8,453 bases of DNA from Pseudanabaena sp. CAN_BIN31 (GCA_026785865.1 JAJAZG010000311.1:1-8453), one strand, 5' to 3'. Positions 1-6,360 are shown, numbered from the stretch's first letter. Translations and numbers: made by a program. Notes: generated by a model from the sequence alone, not told the origin.

Positions 1-60
1 ACCACCCCCCCCCCCCCACCCCCGACCGTGTAAACGGCCCCGGGGGCGCGGAGAGGTGAA
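1..60. other. C-rich low-complexity left edge, probably poor-quality sequence
   Basis: There is a run of 13 C at 5-17, then five more C at 19-23, then a short C/G-rich stretch. Nothing else in the window looks like this. No reading frame, RNA gene or motif can be supported here. The most economical reading is a low-quality contig or read end; a genuine GC-rich repeat edge is the alternative. Treat these bases with caution. Confidence 0.55.
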
Positions 61-83
61 AAAGACACAGGTCAAACGCGCCA

Positions 84-146
84 AAAAAACCACCAAAATA
101 TGCCCCGGCGGGCTGCGCCCGCCGTGCCATATTTGGGTTTTATTTT
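84..146. repeat. Imperfect long hairpin (intergenic palindromic repeat)
   Basis: An 8-bp perfect GC-rich stem (106-113 with 117-124, loop TGC) is flanked by further pairing of 96-102 with 128-134, and more loosely by A-rich 84-89 against T-rich 141-146. Two mismatches, at 103 and 105, are both C in the left arm where a perfect palindrome would have G and A. No gene is present. It resembles the non-coding palindromic repeats scattered through cyanobacterial intergenic regions. No poly-T tract immediately follows the central stem, so it is not a typical terminator of a left-hand gene, though that role cannot be excluded. Confidence 0.6.
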
Positions 147-168
147 GCGAGCTTTAGACAGTAAAACG

Positions 169-213
169 CAAGAATTAGGGTTGCGGCGCGAAGCGCTACA
201 ACCCTAACTCTTG
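169..213. repeat. Near-perfect 21-bp hairpin repeat
   Basis: The arms 169-189 and 193-213 are inverted copies with a GAA loop at 190-192. Pairing is continuous except for two mismatched pairs (174/208 and 184/198) and one G-T wobble (185/197). The right arm ends about 50 bases before the antiporter start. There is no T-run after it, so a repeat element is more likely than a terminator. A role in the 5' leader of the antiporter mRNA is possible but only inferred. Together with the hairpin at 84-146 it fills most of the gene-free left end. Confidence 0.7.
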
Positions 214-262
214 GGTGCGAAGGGAGTAAAGTAGAGAAAGCAACGTTCTTGAGTTGATTTCT

Positions 263-2059
263 GTGCAGGAAGATTTTCGGTTAATTGTTGATTTGGTAAC
301 TGTACTTGCCGCCGCATCGTTTGGCGGTTTATTTGCGGCAGCGCTGCGATTACCAGTTTTATTGGGCTACATCTTTGGTGGCATCATCGTTGGCCCCACG
401 GGTTTAGGGCTGATTAAAGAACTGATTCAGGTGGAAACCCTTGCTCAGTTTGGGGTTGCATTTTTACTATTTGCTCTCGGCGTGGAATTTTCGCTAAAGC
501 AATTAAATAAAGTTAGAGCGATCGCTTTAGGCGGCGGCTCATTACAGATTTTGCTAACGATCGCCTTGACTGCGGGTGTATCCGTATTTGTGGGATGGGT
601 GGAGACTCCCGCCCAAGGTATTTTTCTGGGCGGCATCTTGTCGTTGTCATCGACAGCGGTGGTGCTGCGAAGTTTGATGGAAGCTAATGAAACTGAGTCT
701 GCACAGGGACAGGTGACATTGGGGATGTTAATTATTCAAGATTTAGCTTTGGGCTTGATGCTAGCAGTGTTACCTGCATTAAATCATCCTGAAACTGTTG
801 GCATCGAAGTTGCCAAAGCTTTAGCCGTGACCGCTTTATTTGCAGGAGCGGCGATCGTGGCAGGAATTTGGGTGATCCCGCCGTTTTTGCGATGGGTAGC
901 GAGTACCGAGAGTCGCGAGTTATTTGTGCTGAGCGTGATTGTGTTGTGTCTGGGGATTGCGCTCCTGACCGAACAATTAGGCTTGTCGATTGAAATGGGC
1001 GCATTCGTGGCAGGTTTGATGATTTCTGAGGTGGAGTATGCCGATCAGGCGCTCACCTATGTCGAACCTTTGCGCGATGTGTTTGCCACTTTATTCTTTG
1101 CGGCGATCGGCATGTTGATCGATCCCGTATTTTTATTGCAAAACTGGGAATTGATTCTGAGTCTGGTTGCGATCGTGATGATCGGTAAATTCTTGATTGT
1201 CGTGCCATTGGTTAGCATTTTTCGCTATCCCCTGAGAGTTGCCATCTTTGCAGGACTAGGTTTAGCCCAAATTGGCGAATTTTCGTTTGTACTTGCTAGT
1301 GAAGGGCAGAAATTAGGATTAGTTTCGCGGCGTGTATACTTGCTGATTTTAGGGACAACCGCAGTTACTTTGGTGATTACGCCTTTCTTACTAAAGGCAA
1401 CACCACAAATTTTACTGCTGCTCGAAAAAGTGCCATTTCTCAAAGCTTGGATGAACAAGTTAGATATGCCACAAGAGCTTTCGGATAATGCAAAACTGAA
1501 GGATCATGTGGTGGTCTGTGGCTATGGACGCATCGGACAGGGGATAGTAACTTTGTTGCAGTCCAAAGGCTATCCTGTGCTGGTAATTGAGGAGGCGGAA
1601 TCAAAGGTGCAGATTTTACGATCGCAAAATATTCCCTACCTATACGGCAATTGCGCGAGTCTACTGGTACTCGAAAAAGCCGAAATCGATCAGGCGAGAT
1701 CAATGCTAATCGCGATATCTGACCCGATCGCCACCAGACTAGCCGTACAGAGAGCCGTAAGTATTTCTCCCGAAATCGACATTGTGGCAAGGGCTGACAA
1801 AGATGCAGATATTGACACACTCTATCAACTGGGCGCAAAAGAGGTCGTCCATCCCACCTTTGAGGCAAGTCTAGAGCTATCAACGCATTTATTAATTTGC
1901 TTAGGCGAAAGCTCTGAAGATATTCAGGCAGAGATTACGGCTGTACGCCGTAATCGCTATGCAAATTTCCGTCCTGATATTGCCTATGTTTTGCCAGCGA
2001 TCGCCCCGCTTTTAACGCCTAGCTCCAATCTAGTCGAGATCGATCAAGCCAAATCATGA
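263..2059 (+). CDS. CPA2 family cation:proton antiporter with RCK/TrkA-N domain (KefB/KefC-like)
   Basis: Inner-membrane exchanger predicted to swap K+ or Na+ for H+, gated by a cytosolic nucleotide-binding domain. Numbering from the TTG at 254, residues ~8-395 form about 12 hydrophobic helices with CPA2 hallmarks: LLFALGVEFSL, SSTAVVLRSL and IIQDLALG, where D163 is the likely ion-binding acid. From ~417 there is a Rossmann RCK/TrkA-N domain with GYGRIG (423-428) and acidic EE after the second strand, which suggests NAD(H) binding. After it only a ~60-residue tail remains, with no clear TrkA-C domain. I place the start at GTG 263, giving MQEDFRL, because cyanobacterial homologues as I recall them begin this way; TTG 254 is the alternative, and an in-frame stop lies at 227-229. 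Neither start has a good ribosome binding site. The gene overlaps the next one by ATGA. Family assignment is firm; ion specificity is not known. Confidence 0.93.
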   Translation: MQEDFRLIVDLVTVLAAASFGGLFAAALRLPVLLGYIFGGIIVGPTGLGLIKELIQVETLAQFGVAFLLFALGVEFSLKQLNKVRAIALGGGSLQILLTIALTAGVSVFVGWVETPAQGIFLGGILSLSSTAVVLRSLMEANETESAQGQVTLGMLIIQDLALGLMLAVLPALNHPETVGIEVAKALAVTALFAGAAIVAGIWVIPPFLRWVASTESRELFVLSVIVLCLGIALLTEQLGLSIEMGAFVAGLMISEVEYADQALTYVEPLRDVFATLFFAAIGMLIDPVFLLQNWELILSLVAIVMIGKFLIVVPLVSIFRYPLRVAIFAGLGLAQIGEFSFVLASEGQKLGLVSRRVYLLILGTTAVTLVITPFLLKATPQILLLLEKVPFLKAWMNKLDMPQELSDNAKLKDHVVVCGYGRIGQGIVTLLQSKGYPVLVIEEAESKVQILRSQNIPYLYGNCASLLVLEKAEIDQARSMLIAISDPIATRLAVQRAVSISPEIDIVARADKDADIDTLYQLGAKEVVHPTFEASLELSTHLLICLGESSEDIQAEITAVRRNRYANFRPDIAYVLPAIAPLLTPSSNLVEIDQAKS

Positions 2060-3054
2060 AAGTAAAGCTTCAAGTAATTTATAAAATCTCACTAGCTGGA
2101 TTGGTGGCGACTTATCTAGCCGCTTGTCAAGGTTCTAATCTTGGTGGCGACTTAGAAGTCGCGATCGCCCCTTCTAAGTCGCCAACGCCTGAAGCGATCG
2201 CCGAAAAGCCTGAACAACCAAAGCCGATCGCCACAATAACTACAACACCAACCGCAACACCCGAACCAACCGTAACCCCAACTCCCAATAGCGATCCTAC
2301 TCAAATCCAAGCGATCGCCTTGCCATCCTTCCCAAAAACACCAACCACCGAAAAAATCTCACTTAAAGCGCTATTTTATATAAATTTCGCTAATCCTCAA
2401 GTTCAAGCTGATGAATTTAGCGACCTAGAGACAGCCCCCGCCGCTCTCAGATCTTGGATCAAAGACTTAAATAAACTAGGCACGATCGCCCCAAAAACTG
2501 ATCGACAATTTCAACCAAATATATTAGTTGCTCGTCGTGAGTATGCGCGATGGCTATTACAAACCAATAATCGCCTTTACAAAAATCAACCCAGTCGCCA
2601 AATTCGACTCGCGCAGTTAAATGACGCGGCAAGTTTTGCAGATATCCCTAGTAATCATCCCGACTTTGCGATCATTCAAGGTTTAGCCAACGCAGGACTA
2701 ATTACTGGAACAGGCGATCGCTTTCGCCCCAATGATCCCCTATTGCGCGAAGAGTTAGTGCAGTGGAAAATTCCCCTCGATCTCAGGCAGCCTTTGCCTA
2801 GCGCCACATTGGAAAGTATTAACCAAGTGTGGGGTTTTAAAGATAGCGATCGCATTAGTGAGAATGCCTTGAGCGCAATTTTTGCCGATGCTCAATTGCG
2901 CGATCTTGCCAATATTCGGCGTAGTTTTGGCTTTACGACCATATTTCAACCGCAAAAGCCCGTCACTCGTGCCGAAGCTGCCGCTTCACTTTGGTATTTC
3001 GGTACAGCCACCGATGGTCTATCGGCAAGTAAAGCTTTGGAACTAGATCGATAA
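2056..3054 (+). CDS. SLH-domain lipoprotein
   Basis: Predicted envelope lipoprotein of 332 residues. The N-terminus has a basic start, a hydrophobic stretch and a lipobox YLAAC, with C24 as the lipidated residue. Residues ~25-90 are a Pro/Thr-rich linker that contains several Ala-Ile-Ala units encoded by HIP1 octamers. Three SLH-like segments follow: ~121-175 (starts FSDL), ~193-240 (FADI, then LANAGLITG and FRPNDPLLREE) and ~259-317 (ends with FQPQKPVTRAEAAASLWYF). SLH modules usually bind secondary cell-wall polymers or peptidoglycan, so the protein probably bridges a membrane and the wall; lipid sorting to the inner or outer membrane cannot be read here. The ATG lies inside the antiporter stop (ATGA), implying cotranscription and coupled translation. 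The linker contains a palindrome at 2145-2184. Specific function is unknown. Confidence 0.88.
   Translation: MKVKLQVIYKISLAGLVATYLAACQGSNLGGDLEVAIAPSKSPTPEAIAEKPEQPKPIATITTTPTATPEPTVTPTPNSDPTQIQAIALPSFPKTPTTEKISLKALFYINFANPQVQADEFSDLETAPAALRSWIKDLNKLGTIAPKTDRQFQPNILVARREYARWLLQTNNRLYKNQPSRQIRLAQLNDAASFADIPSNHPDFAIIQGLANAGLITGTGDRFRPNDPLLREELVQWKIPLDLRQPLPSATLESINQVWGFKDSDRISENALSAIFADAQLRDLANIRRSFGFTTIFQPQKPVTRAEAAASLWYFGTATDGLSASKALELDR
2145..2184. repeat. Perfect 14-bp inverted repeat inside the lipoprotein gene
   Basis: Positions 2145-2158 (TGGCGACTTAGAAG) are the exact reverse complement of 2171-2184. The 12-base loop contains a HIP1 octamer at 2161-2168. The left arm overlaps a smaller palindrome, GCGACTT-AG-AAGTCGC (2147-2162). 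The 14-base sequence TTGGTGGCGACTTA occurs twice, at 2101-2114 and 2141-2154, in different reading frames. This lies in the low-constraint linker just after the lipobox. The structure is seen directly; that it is an inserted repeat element is inference. Confidence 0.75.
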
Positions 3055-3090
3055 ACATTAGAAACGGGTATGATAATTAAGGGAATAGAA

Positions 3091-3118
3091 TCGACTGTTT
3101 TTATGTTAAATATCTAAT
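3091..3118 (+). promoter_or_regulatory. Weak candidate promoter for the small secreted TPR-like protein
   Basis: TCGACT at 3091-3096 (4 of 6 to the -35 consensus) and TCTAAT at 3113-3118 (5 of 6 to the -10) are separated by 16 bases, in the 83-base AT-rich gap before the gene at 3138. This would give a very short leader of roughly 12 bases. The match is modest and AT-rich sequence yields such pairs by chance. No operator was recognised. Confidence 0.25.
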
Positions 3119-3137
3119 GCAATACAAAAAATAGAGC

Positions 3138-3539
3138 ATGAAAAAATTATTTCTTTTTACCCTTGCGAGTTCATTCTTATTTTGCGATATCTCTTTGGCT
3201 GCACAGTTACTACAGTTAAAAACTGCTGAACAACAGAGCAATATCTTAATTGCTAAAAGACGGTACGGTGGTTGCAGAGGACAAGGTTGTAGAGGCGGAA
3301 CAGTTCGCAGATCTGGCTCTACCTATACCACAGGAACCGCAGAGACTCCACAAACTACATTTGCTGGAACTTCCTCCAACGAATATAACAAATACATGAA
3401 AATTGCTTACAACGCCTATAACAAAGAGGATTACAATACTGCATTGATTAACTTTAAACGTGCATTAATAGCCCGTCCCAATGATGTGTACGCAACTAAA
3501 GCTATTCAAAGTACTGAGAATCGTCTTGCTGGAAAGTAA
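3138..3539 (+). CDS. Small secreted protein with one TPR-like motif
   Basis: I do not recognise a named family. The 133-residue protein starts with a classic Sec signal peptide (MKK, hydrophobic 4-15, ending near SLAAQ, cleavage probably after A21 or A22). The mature part has a short basic, glycine-rich patch with two cysteines (C46 and C51, CRGQGC), a Ser/Thr-rich spacer (~55-80), and a single TPR-like helix pair at ~83-116, with a YNAYNKEDYNTALINFKRAL core followed by PND. One TPR unit is short for a stable scaffold, so it may dimerise or bind a partner peptide in the periplasm. C16 is not in a lipobox. ATG 3138 is chosen because it gives a complete signal peptide; there is no strong Shine-Dalgarno. 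The gene is followed directly by an intrinsic terminator. Confidence 0.8.
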   Translation: MKKLFLFTLASSFLFCDISLAAQLLQLKTAEQQSNILIAKRRYGGCRGQGCRGGTVRRSGSTYTTGTAETPQTTFAGTSSNEYNKYMKIAYNAYNKEDYNTALINFKRALIARPNDVYATKAIQSTENRLAGK

Positions 3540-3563
3540 ATACTGATTTCTAGAAAATCCCCG

Positions 3564-3599
3564 AAATAGAGGAGATGCAAAGCGCCTCCTCTATTTTTT
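3564..3599 (+). terminator. Intrinsic terminator after the small secreted TPR-like protein
   Basis: An 11-bp perfect stem (3564-3574 with 3586-3596) has an 11-base loop and a run of six T at 3594-3599. It begins 24 bases after the stop of the upstream gene. It should end transcription coming from 3138, and possibly from the antiporter/lipoprotein pair if they are read through. Confidence 0.88.
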
Positions 3600-3689
3600 G
3601 TGGCGATCGCCATACTTTATGCTGTGCAATTTTGGATATATAAAGGCTAGAATATTACTAATTGTTATAGTCGAGAAAATTAATACCTC

Positions 3690-3908
3690 ATGTCGCAATA
3701 TCAACGTATCGAGTACTTAATCGGGAAAGATGGCAAAATCGTTGAGCGTGTGATTGATATATCAGGTCGTGAATGCGTAGCGATTACGGCTGTAATTGAG
3801 TCATCTTTGGGAAAAGTCGAAACTCGTGAATTATTGCCAAATTATTACGAGAATTCTGAGCAAAATCTCGATCACAATGCGATCGAGCAAGCTTTTTGCG
3901 ATCAGTAA
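3690..3908 (+). CDS. DUF2997 family small protein
   Basis: The 72-residue protein has the DUF2997 pattern: an N-terminal strand (QRIEYLIGKDGKI), then ERVIDISGREC, a helix with ITAVIESSLGKVE, and a C-terminal ELLPNYYE motif followed by a variable polar tail. The biochemical function of the family is unknown. From memory, cyanobacterial members often sit beside ycf35 (DUF1257) and a ferredoxin-type gene; neither is adjacent here, so this copy stands alone. ATG 3690 is the natural start since the conserved region begins within a few residues of it. No clear Shine-Dalgarno is visible. It lies downstream of a terminator and so needs its own promoter; a possible -10 (TAGAAT, 3648-3653) has no convincing -35. 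Confidence 0.82.
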   Translation: MSQYQRIEYLIGKDGKIVERVIDISGRECVAITAVIESSLGKVETRELLPNYYENSEQNLDHNAIEQAFCDQ

Positions 3909-3959
3909 CCTTAATCTGCATTAATTTTTATTGTTGAACCAGTTTTGAGGCTCCCTACA

Positions 3960-4016
3960 ATGCGGGTGCTAAAAATATCAAAATTATTTTTGGTAATAGT
4001 TGAGATATCTTCCTAA
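3960..4016 (+). other. Possible 18-residue hydrophobic small ORF
   Basis: ATG 3960 opens an 18-codon frame ending at TAA 4014-4016 and encoding a short peptide with a basic start and hydrophobic core (MRVLKISKLFLVIVEISS). GAGG at 3947-3950 lies 9 bases before the ATG, a better Shine-Dalgarno than most genes in this window have. It sits in the 173-base gap between the DUF2997 gene and the PHP gene. A frame of this length is easily produced by chance in AT-rich DNA, so this is only a candidate. Confidence 0.2.
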
Positions 4017-4035
4017 TATCGGGTAAAATTATAAT
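4000..4035 (+). promoter_or_regulatory. Candidate promoter for the PHP gene
   Basis: TTGAGA (4000-4005, 4 of 6 to the -35 consensus) is followed 18 bases later by TAAAAT (4024-4029). A perfect TATAAT lies immediately after, at 4030-4035, with only a weak -35 at the right distance. Either would give a leader of about 40-45 bases before ATG 4082. The AT-rich context lowers specificity. Confidence 0.4.
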
Positions 4036-4081
4036 CAAGAAATTAAGAATTGTTAAAGATTTGCTTATGTAGAGATGTGAC

Positions 4082-4780
4082 ATGGTAACTCAAACTCCCC
4101 TATTGATATCAGAGTCGGACGCAACAACTAAGCTGCGAGAGATCTTTGCGTCCGTCGATGCCATGAGTTGTCCACATCGGCTAAATTTTCACTTACACAC
4201 AGTGCATTCTGATGGCAAAATGCAGCCTGTAGATTTGATTCAGCAAGCGATCGCCTTGCGACTTTCCGACCTTGCGATTACCGATCATCATGCGATCGCT
4301 GGATATCACGATGCTAAGCAATATCTCGACCGCTTCACAAGCCAATCCAATGCTCCTGACTCTTTACCAACACTTTGGTCAGGAATTGAAGTTAATGCCA
4401 GTCTAATTTTCACAGAAGTCCATATTCTCGGCTATGGATTTGATCCCGAGCATGAAGCGCTCCAGCCTTACTTACACAGCAAAACCACGGCAGGGCTAGA
4501 CTATCAGGCTACTAGTGTAATTAAGGCGATGCATTTGGCAGGTGGTTTGGCGGTGCTTGCTCATCCTGCGCGTTATCGGCGATCGCCTGAAGACTTGATC
4601 CCCGCCGCCGCCGCCTTGGGGATTGATGGAGTCGAGACATATTATGGTTATGACAATAGCGATCCTTGGAAACCAAGTCCGCGTCAGACTGAAGAGATTC
4701 GATATCTTGCTGAATCACATGGATTGATGCATACCTGTGGGACTGACTCTCACGGATTTAAAATTAGTAAAAGACTTTAA
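4082..4780 (+). CDS. PHP-domain metal-dependent phosphoesterase (RnaAM/YciV-like)
   Basis: Predicted cytosolic phosphoesterase of 232 residues. All the metal-binding motifs of a PHP domain are visible in order: HLH (H37, H39) with HSDG (42-45), TDHH (67-70), GIEV (E103), H114 in VHILGYG, H161 in LAHPARYR, and the closing GTDSHG with D222 and H224. This set should bind two or three divalent metals. The arrangement fits stand-alone PHP enzymes related to E. coli RnaAM/YciV (5'-3' exoribonuclease and 3',5'-nucleoside bisphosphate phosphatase), though this protein is shorter than the ~290-residue E. coli enzyme. DNA polymerase PHP domains are excluded by size. Substrate is inferred only from family. 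ATG 4082 puts about 35 residues before the first motif; a start at M28 is less likely. A strong terminator starts directly after the stop codon. Confidence 0.9.
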   Translation: MVTQTPLLISESDATTKLREIFASVDAMSCPHRLNFHLHTVHSDGKMQPVDLIQQAIALRLSDLAITDHHAIAGYHDAKQYLDRFTSQSNAPDSLPTLWSGIEVNASLIFTEVHILGYGFDPEHEALQPYLHSKTTAGLDYQATSVIKAMHLAGGLAVLAHPARYRRSPEDLIPAAAALGIDGVETYYGYDNSDPWKPSPRQTEEIRYLAESHGLMHTCGTDSHGFKISKRL

Positions 4781-4813
4781 AATCAAAAGCCTCGCTAAGC
4801 GAGGCTTTTGATT
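4781..4813 (+). terminator. Long perfect hairpin terminator after the PHP gene
   Basis: A perfect 15-bp stem (4781-4795 with 4799-4813) closes on a TAA loop. The core CCTCGC-TAA-GCGAGG is flanked by AAAAG and CTTTT, the classic layout of an intrinsic terminator that can act from either side. It begins immediately after the PHP stop codon and ends only 35 bases before the next start codon. Confidence 0.9.
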
Positions 4814-4828
4814 GATATACCAGAAAAA

Positions 4829-4852
4829 ATGATCGAGCAAGAAAAAAAATGA
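4829..4852 (+). other. 7-codon mini-ORF overlapping the oxidoreductase start
   Basis: ATG 4829 opens a frame encoding MIEQEKK and stops at TGA 4850-4852. That TGA overlaps the ATG of the oxidoreductase at 4849 in an ATGA arrangement. It lies between the terminator hairpin and the gene. Such a layout can couple translation, but so short a frame may be accidental. No Shine-Dalgarno precedes it. Confidence 0.25.
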
Positions 4853-6351
4853 CAGAAAAACCAAAAGTAATCGTAGTTGGTGCAGGCTGGGCGGGATTAG
4901 GCGCAACCTACCAACTTACTAAACAAGGGTATGACGTGACCTTGCTTGAGGCAGGAGCGCAGGCGGGAGGATTAGTTGCAGGTTGGAAAACTGAAGGAGG
5001 GCGATCAGTTGAAGCAGGGATTCACGGTTTTTGGTATCCCTATCGCAATATTTTTTCTTTAGTTAAAGAATTAGAACTCGATCCTTTTACCCCTTGGACG
5101 CGATCGGCACAATATTCTCCCGCAGGGCTAGAGGTCGAGTCACCGATTTTTCAAGACTTGCCACGATTGCCTTCACCGCTTGGGACTTTTGCTTATACGC
5201 AATTTAAGAGATTACCTTTAAGCGATCGCCTGTCTGCATTGCCCCTGATGTATGCAGTTGTGGATTTTGATAACTCTGATGATGCGTGGAAACGTTATGA
5301 CAGCATGACTGCTCGCGAATTATTTCGTCAATATGGCGTGTCAGAACGACTTTATCGTGAATCCTTTGAGCCGATGTTATTAGTTGGGCTTTTTGCTTCA
5401 GGAGAGCAATGTTCGGCGGCGGCGGCTTTGGGCATGTTGTATTACTTTATTTTGGCGCATCAAGCAGATTTTGATGTGGTTTGGTGTCGCGGCACAGTGG
5501 GTGAAAAAATCTTTAAACCTTGGTGCGATCGCATTCTTGATCTAGGCGGCAAAATCCTCACAGATCGCCGCGTTAGCGATCTGAACGTTGATGGCTCTGG
5601 CAAAGTTACGTCGGTAATTTGTGGCGATGAGAGCTTTGATGCTGATGCGGTGATTTTTTCGGTGGGCATTTCAGGAATGCAAAAAATTGTGTCGCATAGT
5701 CCTGCTTTACAAAAACGCAGCGAATTTCGTAACTTGATGAATTTGGGGGCGATCGATGTCTTAGCAGTGCGGTTATGGTTTGATCGCAAAGTCAATGTGC
5801 CGCGCCCTTCCAATGCTTGCTTTGGCTTTGATGTGACGACAGGCTGGACATTTTTCGATCTCAATGCGCTCCATGATGAATACGCTAATGAATCTGGCTC
5901 AGTGATCGAAATAGATTTCTACCATGCAAATCAATTTTTACCCCTCGACAATCAAGAAATTATTGCGATCGTTCAAAAATATCTAGCTTCTTGTTTACCC
6001 GAATTTGAGAATGCTAAAGTTATCGATAGCAGTGTTATTCGCTTGCCTCGCGCTGTTACTCATTTCGCCCCTGCAAGCTATCAGCATTTGCTCAGAGCGA
6101 TTACCAGTTTTCCCAACTTATATATGAGTGGCGATTGGGTAATTACTAATCATGGCTCTTGGTCACAGGAAAAAGCCTATGTGACAGGGCTAGAAGCGGC
6201 AAATTTAGTGATTCAACAATTTAGTCAGGGTAACATGACGCAAATTTTGCCGATTGAGTCCGATGAGCCACATATTCAGATCGCGCGATCGCTTAATCAA
6301 TCCTTGAAAAGTATGGCAAAGTCCTTGATCCCCAACTTTTCTTTCCCATAG
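4849..6351 (+). CDS. FAD-dependent amine-oxidase/carotenoid desaturase-like oxidoreductase
   Basis: A 500-residue flavoprotein of the amino_oxidase/phytoene-desaturase superfamily. The N-terminus carries the FAD-binding Rossmann motif VVGAGWAGLGA (G11, G13, G16), E34 at the end of the second strand for the ribose, and the following AGG (39-41). EAGIHGFWYPY follows, as in hydroxysqualene dehydroxylase (HpnE) and carotene-desaturase relatives. The C-terminal FAD signature lies at ~425-452 (YMSGDW, then QEKAYVTGLEAANLV). Length and layout are complete. The reaction is probably FAD-dependent desaturation or dehydrogenation of an isoprenoid, but no substrate can be read from sequence, and no carotenoid or hopanoid genes flank it. 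ATG 4849 puts the Rossmann strand in its usual place; the Shine-Dalgarno is poor. Transcription is puzzling because a terminator ends 35 bases upstream. Confidence 0.88.
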   Translation: MTEKPKVIVVGAGWAGLGATYQLTKQGYDVTLLEAGAQAGGLVAGWKTEGGRSVEAGIHGFWYPYRNIFSLVKELELDPFTPWTRSAQYSPAGLEVESPIFQDLPRLPSPLGTFAYTQFKRLPLSDRLSALPLMYAVVDFDNSDDAWKRYDSMTARELFRQYGVSERLYRESFEPMLLVGLFASGEQCSAAAALGMLYYFILAHQADFDVVWCRGTVGEKIFKPWCDRILDLGGKILTDRRVSDLNVDGSGKVTSVICGDESFDADAVIFSVGISGMQKIVSHSPALQKRSEFRNLMNLGAIDVLAVRLWFDRKVNVPRPSNACFGFDVTTGWTFFDLNALHDEYANESGSVIEIDFYHANQFLPLDNQEIIAIVQKYLASCLPEFENAKVIDSSVIRLPRAVTHFAPASYQHLLRAITSFPNLYMSGDWVITNHGSWSQEKAYVTGLEAANLVIQQFSQGNMTQILPIESDEPHIQIARSLNQSLKSMAKSLIPNFSFP

Positions 6352-6360
6352 TTTACAAAA

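Noticed and set aside
445..1883. Several minus-strand frames (445-636, 732-1004, 1225-1458, 1440-1883)
   Set aside because: They lie fully inside the antiporter gene, show no recognisable domain, and their composition is that expected from the opposite strand of a membrane protein gene.
2755..2955. Minus-strand frame inside the lipoprotein gene
   Set aside because: It is antisense to a conserved SLH region and has no family features.
3971..3991. AT-only inverted repeat as a terminator for the DUF2997 gene
   Set aside because: The arms are A and T runs with no GC pairs; such a stem would be unstable and arises by chance in AT-rich DNA.
4521..4906. Minus-strand frames 4521-4718 and 4715-4906
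   Set aside because: The first is antisense to the PHP gene; the second runs through a terminator hairpin and the oxidoreductase start, and its hydrophobicity comes from A-rich leader sequence read backwards.
5460..5864. 134-codon minus-strand frame
   Set aside because: Antisense to the conserved middle of the flavoenzyme, basic and Ser/Thr-rich without any domain.
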